From: Rallus limicola
Taxonomy: Eukaryota > Chordata > Aves > Gruiformes > Rallidae
NCBI GenBank assembly: GCA_022605955.1
Contig: JAKCOZ010000014.1
Coordinates: 13,398,001-13,462,000, forward strand
Reading direction: 5' to 3'
DNA: 64,000 bases
The notes under the pieces are model-generated. The model saw nothing but the letters and a program-made list of their open reading frames with translations, searched no databases and was not told where the DNA came from. Shown here one piece after another: positions 50,560 to 62,579 of this stretch (its first letter is position 1; every line of letters begins with the position of its first letter). The position numbers and the translations under genes are program-made.

Positions 50560-50815
50560 TGGAACAACACCAATTAATTTATTTAAAGACTCAGCATTCA
50601 ATGAAAGATAAAACTATTAATTATTTGAGCAATTGTTCTTAATTAGCTCCCATTCCCATCCATCATTTTAAAAGGATGTGATAGCCGCCTCAATTAAGTA
50701 TTCAGTTTTGAAAACACACTTGCATTTTTCATATGTTGAATATTCTTGACTTTTAATGAGGAAAGCTGGAAAATTTCCCTGTAATCACTGGACTTAATTA
50801 TGTCACTAATGGCCT
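50560..50815. promoter_or_regulatory. Candidate enhancer: clustered homeodomain-type sites
   Basis: Within 250 bp there are at least five TAATT/AATTA cores: CAATTAATTT (50571), TATTAATTATT (50615), TTAATTAGC (50639), CAATTAAG (50691) and CTTAATTATG (50793). TTTTAATGAG at 50751 adds a related core. The sequence between them is not low-complexity. Such clustering is typical of developmental enhancers bound by homeodomain proteins, but AT-rich DNA also gives these words by chance. No conservation data are available. Confidence 0.3.
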
Positions 50816-50819
50816 ACCT

Positions 50820-53800
50820 ACCTGACTTGTGCCAGAATGTAACATAGCTCTCAAGTCCAGGCAAAGGTATTGAGTTACATGTTGGAGGTGAGCAGAGGAG
50901 AGCTAAGAAAGCAAGCTGCAGAGAACAGAAAATATAGTAAAGGGCAAAGAGGAGACAAGTATTTTATGTAGGAGATGAACTGCCTGCAAACCATGGGTTG
51001 GTGTTAAATCCTGAACTTTAGTGAGCGGGCGATGAGCTGGGTTCATCTAACACCAACAAACATGATATAGCTACGGGGCATTTCACCCTGGTTAAATACC
51101 AGATGAATTAAAGGCTGTTGCCAGCAGCTGTGATGAATGTCACTGGGATGCCATCTGATTGCTCTCTGAGTTTTATGAGTGAAGTATGTCGGCTCCTTCT
51201 TTGTTAAGGTCAGCGTGTATTTCTAATGGTTCATCTACAGGGCTTTGCTGAAGGCACCAGTGAGAACACAGGTGCTGGAAAATGTCTCTTTCATGCAGCA
51301 CAAACTGGAACAAGAAGGACTGAATAGTGTCAGGAGGAAACTTTTGCATCAACATGTTTGCAGTGTGGAAACAGGACTCACAGATCAGGACACAAACTGA
51401 CAGGTATTTGTAGATGGGACAAACTTACTGCCAAACAACAGGCATCTTTATTTAACTTGCATAAACAAATAATTTTTCTTGAGTTACCTGCTCATGACAT
51501 TCAGAAAGACTTGCACAACTTTTATATAAAGATGCTTTGAAAAAAATTCTTAGCCTGAGAAAGGACCAAGGTTTGCCTATTTTGAAGGCTTGCAAGGTTT
51601 TAGCTACTTGGTTTTGAGACAGTGATTCAGAGGAGGGGTTATGAGCTTTTTAACCCTCTTCATCCATTCTGGTTGATTATCTAAATTAATCTCAGTGCTC
51701 CTATTCCTCAGTTGTTTTGTAGAGGTTAAAGTGAAGCTTGGCTTTCACAGAATATGAAATTCCAGATCACTTGCCCACTCTTTCTCACCTCTTCCTTCTT
51801 TAGTCTGTCTCTACAGACTACTGGCAGAGGAATAGTTCCTAAATTTTTGCTGTGGTCAACAGTCATATAACAAAGCAGGCACCCTACTGTACCTTATTGT
51901 TCCTCAGTGAAGGCACAGCTAGATGTGTTTCTCCTCTGGGAACTTCTATTCAGTTTTCAAAAAAAATTTTTTTTAAAAGAACAGTTGATTATTATTACCA
52001 ACAAGTCAAACCATATACCCAAGAGTAACCCTAATCTTGAATGTTGGTAACAGCTACAGATATATATAGTCAAACTGGAGCTTGCATTTACTGTGTGAAC
52101 TCACTCATACCTCCCAGCACCTATCACGAACAAAGTGATGGGAATGTGACCACATCCAGCAAAGACCTACTAGGCAAGCTCTGTTGATTAGCTCATTAAG
52201 ACAAAAAATTTTCTGGATTCACTTGCCTTTCCATGAATCAGCCTTGCTGCATGCATGCATGGACTCTGACACTCTCACACGTGATCAGATCATTCTACAT
52301 GTGCTGTGAATTCCCAGTGTCTGAGACATGTTGAAAAGCCACAGATGCTTCTCTGCATGTATGCAGCAATCACTTGTCTGGTCAACTGGCAGTTATTACT
52401 GCCAAAATTGGGCACTGACTTCTCTACAAGATGGTTAATGTTGCCATTTGGACATTAGAAATATTAATCTAAGTCTCTACCTTCTTTTCGTCCTAGCACT
52501 AACTCTGTCTAATATCAGGAGATCTAAGGACAGAATGGATGTCTATTTGGAGCCTCTTGTGGTGTAGGTAGCAAGGTTGACACAATATCATTAACTCTTC
52601 CTGAGATGAAAGGAAGGTTGACTCTCAGAAAACTAGAAAAAAACCCCCATCATTTAAAATAATCCACATAATTTCAATTGTATCTGTAGGAGGACACATT
52701 CTTAGGGTTTGGTTTTATACGACAGGTATGACTTTGCACTAGAAACTGTTTCCCACATCAGATCCAGTCTGATGTGAGCCAGCCTGCTTCACTAAAATGG
52801 AGAAAAAAAAAAAAGAAGAAAGAAAAAGAAAGGAAAAAACCCCAGGATAGTTTTCTATTGTTTCAGTGATTTAAATTGGTCCATGGGAGACCCCATTGAC
52901 TGCTACACCTGGAATAAGGGAAGGGGCATGGATGAAGAGAAGTAGTGAGGGAAGAGCAGGGGGTGTCTAGCTACTCTATCATGGCAGTTGTCTGTGGCTT
53001 CAGCATCATACTGAAAAGTACCATAATGAATATGTTGCTGGAGGTGACCAGTTCAAACCAGATCACCACAGTTTGTAGTCACAATATGGAAAGTTGTTGC
53101 AAAACCTGTCTTGTCCTTGTCATCTTTCTACCAAACATTTACTCACTTAAAAAAAAAAGAAGCTCCAATTATGAACAAATTTTAAAAGCTCAAACAAGTG
53201 AGATAAATGGGTAATGGAAGATATTCCACCCTGAGCAAATACATGACTAGGGAAACCTCACTGAGCTTTAGTACTGTCTCCCACACAATGTCTCCTGCTG
53301 TAGTTGCCCTCTCTCTCTGCTTCTCAGTTCTTCCCTCCCACCATGAAATAAAGATGAAAGCTTCACAGCCCTGCCACTTCATCATGGGTTGTGTTGTAGC
53401 TGTGTTGTAATAAGAACAGAACTCAAGGTAAAGAGAGAAACATCTTAATAAAAAAAAAACCCAAAAACCTGTTCTTAATTCTGCAAGGTTTCCATGTGAC
53501 AAATTTGACCAGTGTCAATCAAAGCATATTGTGATGTTTAAAATGGTAAGAAGCTAGATATGTTCCCCAAACTAGGACTAGGGTCAAAAAGGTGGTTTCT
53601 ACCTTTCTGACTCTAGTAAAACTTCCACCAAAACTCATTGAACAGATAGCAAACCATCTGTTTCAGGAGGAGATAAAGCTCATGCCCCTTGACTTGTTTT
53701 TGAGTGCTTCTCTTGCAGAACTGTTTCCCTGACAGTTTACAGTCCTGGTGTGCCTCTTGCTGTGCTTCTACAGACAAAACAGCTAGAACTGGGGCTGACA

Positions 53801-54330
53801 GTCACTGCAGCAACTGCCCTGCTTCCTAATCACACCAGTTTCTTCTTTCTATCAAGCTGGCGTTTCAATAGAAGCCAACACCAAGTTGTTTCTTTACCAG
53901 TACAGGTTGATAACACTCTAGGAGATCTGTGTGGGACTGACTCAGCTACCTTTAAAATCAGATTGTGCTGAAGCTGAAGAATAAATGCTGTGTTACAGGA
54001 GGTGGCCTTTCATTTAATTCTCTCAGCTAAACTGCTCATTTACACTTTGAAGAATATTGACCCTGAATGCTGAAAGAAAATTACTAGGCAAACATTTTTC
54101 TTCATTTTCATAGCACAAAATTCTTCTATTTCTTTTCTGACAGATGTAAGACAGTACTCCCTTAAATGACTTTCCTTCAGACCTCTTACCTACCTCTCTC
54201 AACCTTCCCTTATTCTTTCACAATTGCTCTCTTGCCAGAAGAAGTGGGACAGCACTCATAGGCTGAAATGAGGCCCAAGAGACCTGATGGACAAGAAGAG
54301 CCCCTTTATGGCACTTACAGACTCCATACA
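50820..54330. other. Unique non-coding sequence
   Basis: No gene is accepted. The 60-codon minus frame at 51173-51355 reads somewhat like globular protein (aromatic and charged residues mixed, little low complexity) but has no domain I recognise. An A/G purine tract occupies 52801-52840. An alternating purine-pyrimidine palindrome, TGCATGCATGCA, lies at 52248-52259. Confidence 0.55.
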
Positions 54331-54349
54331 AAGGGCAGAATAGGTGTTT

Positions 54350-55572
54350 GGGTCAAAAATGTCTTAAATCACCTTAAATTGCCCAGTCAACATAGGTTTA
54401 GGAAAGGCAAGACCTGCTTGACTAATCCAATCTCCTTCTGTGACAAGGTGACCCAGTTAGTGGACGAGGGACAGGCCACAGATACTGTCTATAAAGACTT
54501 TTGTAAAGCCTTTGATACCATTTCCCACAGTATTCTCCAGGAGAAACTGGCAACTCATGTTTTGGACAGGTGTACACTTTGCTGGGTAAAAATGGAATGA
54601 AATCCAGTTGGTGGCTGGTCACAAGTAATTTCCCCAGGGCCAGTTGTCTTTAACAGCTTTATCAATGATCTGAGTAAGGGAGTCGAGTGCACCCTCAGTA
54701 AATTTGCAGATGACACCAAGTTGGGCAGAGGGCTGATCTGCTTGAGGTTAGGAAGGCTCTACAGAGGGATCTGGATAGACTGGATTGATGGGCTGAGGCC
54801 AATTCTATGAAGTCCAACAAGGCTCCTGCACTTGAGTCACAGCACCCCCCTGCAATGCTACAAGGCTTGGGGAAGAATGGCTGGAAAGATGCCTGGCAGA
54901 AAAGGACCTGGGTACGCTGATCAACAGCTGGCTGAATTGGAACCAGCAGTGTGCCCAGGTGGCCAAGGAGGCCAACAGCATCCTGGCTTGCATCAGCAAT
55001 AGTGTAGCCAGCAGGACTAGGGCAGTGGTCATCCCCCTGTGCTTGGCTCTGGTGAGGCTGCACTCAAGTACTGTGTTCAGTTTGGGGCCCCTGACTACAA
55101 GAAGGACATGGAGGTGCTGGAGTGTGTCCAAAGAAGGGTAATGAAGCTGGTACAGAGTCTAGAGCTCATCAAGTCTTATGAGGAGTGGCTGAGGGAACTG
55201 GGGTTGTTTATTCTGGAGGAGGCTAAGGGGAGAGCTTATTGCTCTCTACAATTACCTGAAAGGAGATTGTAGCCAGGTAGGTGTTGGTCTCTTCTCAGAA
55301 GTAACAAACAATAGGACCAGAGAAAATGGCCTCAAGTTCTGTCAGGGGGGTATTTGATTGGGCATTAGGAAAAATTTTTTCACCAAGAAGGTTGTTAATC
55401 ATTGGAACAGGCTGCCTAGGGAAGTGGTTGAATCACCATACCTGGAGGTATTTAAAAGACACATAGATGTGACACTTAGGAATACAGTTTAGTGGTTGGA
55501 CTTGGTAGTGATAGGTTAACAGTTGGACTTGATGATTTTAAAGGCCTTTTCCAACCTAAACGATTCTATGAA
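54350..55572 (+). mobile_element. CR1 LINE, 5'-truncated copy with reverse-transcriptase remnant
   Basis: About 1.2 kb of CR1 in plus orientation, from the middle of the reverse-transcriptase region to the 3' end. Ordered hallmarks are AGGTTTAGGAAAGGCAAGAC (54391), AAAGCCTTTGATACCATTTC (54506), TTTGCAGATGACACCAAGTT (54703), GGCCAACAGCATCCTGGCTT (54970), CAGTTTGGGGCCCCTGACTA (55079), TGCTCTCTACAATTACCTGA (55240) and GGACTTGATGATTTTAAAGG (55525). It ends at GATTCTATGA (55563-55572). The 5' truncation near 54350 is only approximate. The element is dead and is the longest transposon copy in the window. Confidence 0.96.
54385..54730 (+). pseudogene. Decayed CR1 reverse transcriptase
   Basis: The first catalytic motif is visible as FCKAFDT at about 54499-54519, where the aspartate of AFD is the metal-binding residue. 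The second active-site box reads FADD at 54703-54714, as in the LINE-type F/YADD motif. Both lie in the same frame, but a stop at 54598-54600 and an internal deletion through the PQG region between them break the protein. The endonuclease and N-terminal parts are missing. This is a non-functional fragment of the enzyme that would have copied CR1 RNA into DNA at target sites. Confidence 0.9.
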
Positions 55573-55579
55573 ATAAATC

Positions 55580-56450
55580 CATCAGAGCCCACCTCTCAAA
55601 AGGTCTCAAGCTTCCTCATATCTTCCCTTTTCTTAACCACTTCACTGCCTTCAAGTTATGCTACTTTCAATTTTTGTTTCTTGGCAAAGGCCCTCATTGA
55701 CAGAAAATGCAATAAATTTTTATTTTCAGTGCTTGTCTGGTTTTGATAAGAAAGTCTCTTTAGTAGTTTCTGTGATTTTGTAAATGTTTGGTTTCTTTTT
55801 CAGTATATAATGAGTTTTTCCACATAGCCCTGAGAGCACACTGGAAAACATGGCACAGTCAAGGTTCACATTCTCACAAGTGATCTCTAATTTTAGATGC
55901 CTAAATTTTTGCATCCCAAGATGTGAAATTGAGACTGGTTTCTCAAAGCTCTTCATCCGCTGCCGTGCTGAGAACCACGAGCTATACAAACCCTATAGTC
56001 TGGAATGTCCTACTTTCGGTACGCACATTCACCCAGAATGAAGCCCTCAGCTTACATGTATATAACAAGCATGTCAGTAATACACATGCTTAAGGACAGA
56101 GTGTCTTGGATCAGAAGTTACATTCATTGTTTTGCAGAACCAAAGTTGTGCTTTGCCAAGCTAAGCACATGCACACTTATTTTGCAGAATAGTGCTTACT
56201 CAAAGCAGCACTGCTAAGTGTCTGCTTTTCATCTGCCTCAGTGCAGGGGACTTTCTAACTGTCAGTCACGCAAACAAAACGACATCTCATGGGGCTAACT
56301 GCAGGGGCACTATGAAGTACCTGGAATGATTTGGGAAGAGAGTACATGGGGTTTGTGAGCTACCAAAGACTTCTTTAAAAAACCATCCAACATAAGAAAC
56401 TCCAGGCTTGGCTTCCTCCTGTGAGCCCTGTTTTGTACAAAAATATTCTT
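55580..56450. other. Unique non-coding sequence
   Basis: No gene is recognised immediately downstream of the CR1 copy. Frames are 87 codons or fewer. Confidence 0.55.
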
Positions 56451-56730
56451 GCATTAAAAGCAAACCGATGTTGCAGTGTAAACCTTGCGATTGATTTCCA
56501 TCATTCTGGCTTTCCCTGTTATCTTCATTCCTTTGCCTTCAATGTGCAAAAAAGATGAAAGAGAATTACTTCAGGAACCACCCCCCCCCAGAGAAACAAT
56601 GAACTCTTGTGCTATGCAAAGATCTCCGAGCAGCGAAGTTTTAAATCGAGCGCCACCACAGTAAAATCTGAAGTTAAAACATGCCAAAAATCTCCTCAGA
56701 AAGCAACAGAGCTTTTTGCTTTCCGATGTG
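56450..56730. promoter_or_regulatory. Candidate conserved element with SOX- and POU-type words
   Basis: The stretch combines CpG-containing words (CTTGCGATTGATTTCC, CTCCGAGCAGCGAAG, AAATCGAGCGCC) with a SOX-type core ACAAT (56596-56600) and an octamer-type TATGCAAA (56613-56620), 12 bases apart. A C run lies at 56581-56589. The spacing is not the classic adjacent SOX-OCT composite. The enhancer role is inference from composition and motif pairing only. Confidence 0.25.
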
Positions 56731-59680
56731 ATGCCTCACTGAACTCTTTGGAGTCCACTGATATGGTGGAAGATTAAACTTCTCTGAGTCAGGGACCTAC
56801 GCAGGTTATTTTACCATGCGTTATGCTATGCCATAGACAGAGGCTAAAGCACAAACATGAGAGTACTGCAAATACACCAGTACTTCAAAGCATTACAGTG
56901 CTGGTGCAAGAGAGGCTGGAAACCCAAAATATATTCAAACTGGTGAAAGCAAAGAGAGGGAAATTTCTTTCTGAGCAGAACACTCACACTGTAACACAAC
57001 TTCACTGTCTGTTGTCTCTTACTGGAAGCAGTCTACAGAAATGGGGGTGGGAGGAGAGACAGAGAAAACCAACAGTGAAAATACAAGAGATACAGGATTG
57101 GATTTTGCAGTGTACCCATTGCTGGATTGATTTTGTCCTAATTATAAAACCTAATTAATTCAGCAGAGCAAAGCTGGGACTGTGTAGTTCTGAAAACATG
57201 ATTCTTGAATGAAATTCTACTTAGAGACCACCAAGGCAGTAGGAGTCCCCAGTCAGCAAGGAAAAACACTCTCTTTTCTTATTGTCAGTGAGGAATTTTT
57301 CTTACTTCTGAAAAGGAACTAATGCTATGAAGGGAGTAATGGCAGTGAATCAGCACATTTGCTAGACAAGGCAAAAAAGAAGACCTTTGCCTTTGCTGTC
57401 TGACTCTAAATTCTTGAGACAATTACTGCTGTTTGTGTAGAGAAAGTGTGGCTAGGAAGAGAAAGACTTCCTCTCCTGAGGACACCTGTTCTGAGAAGCT
57501 CTGATAAACTGAATATGCATAGCACAGGAGAGGAACTTGCAAAGTGTTAAGTAAATCACCTAACAACTAACAAGGGAAGTGGGAAGAGGAAGAACGGAAG
57601 GATACAAGACAGACAGACTATAGGATAAATTAAAGCATACACAGAATGCCATAATGAATATGTACATTGGTATTTAAGCTAACTGAATATTTTTTCATCA
57701 GAAGTATGTATTTCTTTCACAGTTTCCACACGCAAGTGGTGACTTTGATTCCACTTCCCACCTTTACAAATCAGTTGATTGAAATGAGAAAATGCTTTAT
57801 GCCAGCCTTACATTAATTCTTTACTTTAACACCAGATCTGTTTATTTCAAATTAAAATGTTTACATTTCCCACTTTTTCACATTTGTGACTTTTCAGAAT
57901 TTCAGTACTCATTTCATTACACCCACGCAGGAGTTATTCTAAAATGGCAAACTTTTCAGTTCAATAAAAATTCAATCTGTTGAGCAATTAAAATATCTTT
58001 CCAACAGTTGCATTTGGTGTCTGAAACCTATAGAAAAGCAAGAACACCCATAATATAGCCTAGGTTTACTGTATTATCATAAAATTTTATGCATAGCTCC
58101 CTGATTTTGTGACTGATAAAATCATATGCTGAAATAAGATTTGAGCAGAATTACATACAAAATTGCTGAAAATATGGGTGAAGCTCACATCTGAGACGGT
58201 CTAAGAACTTGCCATCACTCAAAAGGAGACATCTGCTTCCCTCCTTGCTCCACCACTATCAGTACCTCCTACATCCACAGCTCTCTTCCAGCCTTACACT
58301 ACCACTCTGTGGCAGCAGCTCTGGAGCTAAATAGTTTCACAAAGTCAGCACTAAATTACTTTTGTTACATAATGTTCTGTTGGTTCAACAAGCTCAGCCA
58401 CTGCAATGTGGAATCAGAAGAGCAGAAGAGCTGGTGCAGGGTGGAAAGGGTGCCAATAGGTCACCTTAAGTGATATTATATTATTTAAAAAGTAGGTGCC
58501 TTTTTCAAGCTCTTGCTGTCTTTCATATGTTTCCTTAATATGTGTTTTTCCGTCTTTAATTGTTAAGAGAGAACTCAGCCTTAAAGCTATTTTTTGTTTG
58601 TTCAATGTACCCAACACCTTCACCTCCCTCTAGTCTCAGTGAGAGCAGAGGGAAGTCCACCCTGGCAAGGGCTCTCTGCAATCACACATGTGCTGCATGC
58701 CTGTCCTGACAGCTAACAGGGAAGCCACTGATGGGAGTAGACTGCTCAGTGCTTTCTAAGCCCATCTAAGTGTTATTTACCCCACATTTTTTATAAATGT
58801 CACATTTGTTTGTTTGGTTTTTTAAAAAATACAGCTGCATCTATCTCAAGCATACGTATAGTTTGGTTTTGTCAGTAATATATATCTGTGCTTTGCTAGA
58901 GGAACCTTAGCCCAACCGAGGCTTTTCGTTGACTTCTCTTAAGCGCGGCAGGTAGGCCAAATTTTTCACACATAACACCTATATTTAGCACCAAATTGAC
59001 ATGGAGGACTACATGACAGCAGGACTGCACTAGAAACTTTTGCTGGTAAAGCAGCATGTAGCACAGAGTTGGTTAGAGGTGTGATTTTAGTGCAGCATCG
59101 CTAATGTCAGCAAGAGTGCTAGCACAGACACAGTTAAAAAACTACTTCTTGCCTGTAAAAGCTTATTTCATTCTGGGAACTGATAGAAAATGTAGAAAAA
59201 AAAAGGTGGTGTGCTGCTAGAAGTTATAGTGGACATCACTAGTATCTAAACCAAGTGAATGCACAGTAGTGATCACATTGTATCACACAGGCACACGTCC
59301 TGGACTCATTCATACCACAGAGGAAGGGACTGGAGGGACAAAGGACTGTTAATCTGGCTGGCAAAGCGATGCCTAGTCAATGCTGCATCTCTTAGGGGTA
59401 AGACAGCAGTAGGACTACACCAGAACCAGGTTTAAGCAGGAATGTGAGCCTCAGGTTGATGTCCTGCCATCACTAGAACTCCACACAGCTGAGGTAGTGG
59501 AGCATTTGTAAAAATTTTAGATGACAAAATGTGAATATTGTGTGGTGAGTTTTAGGTACCCAAGTTTGATAAATATGTTCTGAATAGCTGGAGTCCTGAG
59601 TTTGTCCACAGAGATAGTCTAAGACAATTAAAGTATCTTCATGACATACCAAGAAATAAATAGTATGAAGGCAGAACCCT
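56730..59680. other. Unique non-coding sequence
   Basis: No gene is recognised. The AT-rich, high-complexity stretch at about 58030-58170 resembles conserved enhancer text, but nothing specific supports it. The frame at 56823-57158 (111 codons) has no motif. Confidence 0.55.
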
Positions 59681-59681
59681 A

Positions 59682-59735
59682 GTGTGTGTGTGTGGGAGAG
59701 AGAGAGACACAGAGAGACAGAGAGAGAGAAAGAGA
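59682..59735. repeat. Compound (GT)n-(GA)n microsatellite
   Basis: Six GT units run into an imperfect GA/CAGA tract that extends to about 59735. Probably length-variable. Confidence 0.9.
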
Positions 59736-59739
59736 TCTC

Positions 59740-61010
59740 TTTCCTCCTAAGTGTGAAGGAAAGCTACCAACATACCACTTCACATAAACATCATGTTAAA
59801 CCCTACTGCTGTCAGGGCTAATTGAAATTTCCAGGATTGGTACTTGCAGTATTAACCCAGGAGCTGTCAAGCTTCATTATTTCCAGTGGAGTCTGACAGT
59901 CTTGTCTTAACGTTAGGAAGTGTCAGTCTCTTTTCCCCTGATGACAAAGAAATAACATCTGCATTTCCCCACCCTATATAAGGGTATGAAAACTACTGTT
60001 AGGGTCAGCATTTCAGTGTTTTCAGGATCATAATGGTCTGGTCACTGTTGGAGTCAAAAATACAAAAGAAAAAATTAACTCTTTTTACTTTATAATTGCT
60101 ATCTTTCCCTGTTGAACCAAATTAATGCTGCAATGCCCTCTTAGTCGATATGTGCTACAGTTAACACTTTTGCTTAAAAGAGTATCTAAAAAAGTGCTTT
60201 CTTCCTTTGTTTACAGATGACTGAAAGGACTGAGGTTTGCAAAAGGCAGACAGAGCAAAGCAGGATTTCATCTTCAGAGATCTGTGTTTAACTAAAATAC
60301 TGAGCATGAAGTGGAGGTTGTCTCCAGTACAAGCCTCCTCTATTGTATCAGGTTCTGTAGTGTTGTCCACAGGGATTAATTTAATGTCTTGCAACAACCA
60401 AAAGAAACCCCAACCCTATATTAATATGAGCTGAAGCTTAATACAAACTTCCCCCCTTAATCTTTACCCAAAATCTATTAAACCCACTAGTGTTTTTTCC
60501 ACTGGCATCAGGGATACTCCTAGCTTGCTGAGATCTTTATAGGGACAGATGTTCCTTGGTAAAAAGGGGTGAAAATATATCTATAGAAGGAAGAAAAAAA
60601 GAAACAATCCAAAAGAAAATCTGGGACTACACAAACATAAGAACTAGTAAACTAACTTTCTGACATTTCATTCAAAACTATACTGACAGCAGCTCCAGAA
60701 GGGCTGAGAAGGAACTCTGGGGCCAGCATGGATGGAGAAATCCATCTTCACTAGAAACAAATAATTGGAGGTAGCATTATATATACAAACTACCTTTATA
60801 ATAGTTACCAGAAAATCTTGTTACAGAAGTCAAGTAAATTTCCGCAAAATTAAAGAAGTAGAAGCTCCTCTTTCCACGAACGTCAATTTGCAGTTGAGTG
60901 GGTCAACCGAAATACTGTAGGACTTAGATTCAGCCTAATGGAGCCAGGGCTGGTTCCAGCAAGTAATGTTTATCTGTAATTAGGCCATGACAAGGCAGTG
61001 CCAGATCCTT
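59740..61010. other. Unique non-coding sequence
   Basis: No gene is recognised. A TATA-like CCCTATATAAGGG word lies at 59972-59984 without a supporting downstream frame. The two strands of 60161-60434 both have short frames, as expected by chance. Confidence 0.55.
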
Positions 61011-61020
61011 ACAAGATGAC

Positions 61021-61065
61021 ACAAGACAGGACAAGACAAGACAGGACAAGACAAGACAGGACAAG
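61021..61065. repeat. Perfect 15-bp tandem repeat built from ACARG pentamers
   Basis: Three exact copies of ACAAGACAGGACAAG occupy 61021-61035, 61036-61050 and 61051-61065. Each unit is itself three ACARG pentamers. Degenerate pentamers extend upstream to about 61011. The array produces an LSCLV-type run in the minus frame 60930-61208, which is an artefact. Confidence 0.95.
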
Positions 61066-61069
61066 AGGG

Positions 61070-62330
61070 GACCCAGAGACTCTCTCTGTCCTATCGAGCC
61101 GCTTTGCACAATAACTGTTACAGAATGAACATTACCACCTACAGATTTACAAAGCACAGAGTCTCCAACGTACTTCTCTACACATGTGTGGAAAACATTA
61201 TAAGCCACTGGATCAATTCACCATTGCTTGATGGGATTACCTGAGATAATTGTTAGCTGCAAGCTATTAACTTTTATTATTACTACACTCAATGCTCCAA
61301 AGCCTAATTAAGGTATTAATTTGAATGTACATAGGCTAGCATCTATTCTCACATTCAATAGATAAGTGGCTAAAAGAATTAAAATCACTTATGTGATCAT
61401 AAGTACAACAGACCTCATGTCTCTCTTCATAAACATTCAGAACATGCATGTTTTCAAACACTCAGAATTTTCTGAACAAAAAATGGATAGAGGTTCAATG
61501 AGCACAAAAGATCACAAACAGCTCAATGAAGCTGAGAGGAAGAACATATTTCTTGGTCCTCTTCCATCTCAGCTCTCTCAAATAAAAGCACAAAAGCAAA
61601 AGTCAATGATCTCTTTTATAGCTCCTATTGACATAAACTCTCTGTAACTACAAGGCTAATTGATAAAATCCTAAGTAAATTATCTGATTAGAATCACAGA
61701 AACAACCATGACACACTCAGGCTGATCCATTCATCCTCTTTACCTGCAGAGAGAGAGTATTCAGAAGTACAGGGAACTGTCTATTTGACATTCGGGTCCT
61801 TGTGACTGGAGAAACGACAAAAAGATAAAAATACAAGTAAACTTTAAAAATACATAGTAAAGGAAAATTCCACTCTGCAAGGAACAGAAGACCATTCATT
61901 TACATAGAAAGATATTAAGAATTCTGGGGAATTTTCTTCCTGCAGAAGGACTGGCTGGACAGTAGAACTGTTGCAGGAAGTCAAGAAAGCAAGAACACAA
62001 AGTAGATGCAATAGAGGATCTGATTTCATTACACAGGTATCAAAACAATCCAGATATATCATAATTAATTATAAAAATTTTGAAGGGATGTTAAACCTGG
62101 TCTTCCAGAACTTCATCATAAAAGGGGAAGATAGAGCTTAGTGCCATTCATTGTCAGATACTGGGTGTTGTGCTCTAACTGTAGGTCTGGTCTAGTAAAG
62201 TAAGTTCTGTATTTCTTATTTGGCTGAAAGATTCAAGCTATTTCACACATGTTCTCATATGTGTATCCTTTTGATAACCATAAAGTAATTTACAGCAAGG
62301 GAAAACCATCCATAACTCAGGCTTTACTGG
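61070..62330. other. Unique non-coding sequence
   Basis: No gene or transposon is recognised. A palindrome, ATAATTAATTAT, lies at 62061-62072. Confidence 0.55.
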
Positions 62331-62339
62331 CACATACCT

Positions 62340-62575
62340 AATACCACATTTGGCATCTGTTGCAAATAATTTTCAGGATTTGAATGATTAATTGTATAAA
62401 AGCAGATTTAATATTGGCTAATAGCTTTAATTCTGGGCAACATTAATACTGTAGATTTAGCAACATTTTGCAGCATTTAGCTTTGAAACAGATTGCAGTG
62501 TTATAAGTATTAGCTAATAATTTATAGCTTTGATGTTCATTTTAAACTAGTGTTTAATAACAAAACAAGAAGCAC
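62340..62575. promoter_or_regulatory. Candidate AT-rich conserved element
   Basis: A high-complexity AT-rich stretch carries many distinct TAAT/ATTA words (ATGATTAATTG, TTTAATATTGG, TAGCTTTAATTC, ATTAGCTAATAATTTATAG) and no simple repeat. This is the texture of many vertebrate enhancers. Chance in AT-rich DNA is the alternative. Confidence 0.25.
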
Positions 62576-62579
62576 ACCC

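Noticed and set aside
59972..59984. CCCTATATAAGGG as a TATA box or SRF CArG box
   Set aside because: The W-tract is seven bases rather than the six of a CArG box. No downstream coding frame, initiator or CpG patch supports a promoter.
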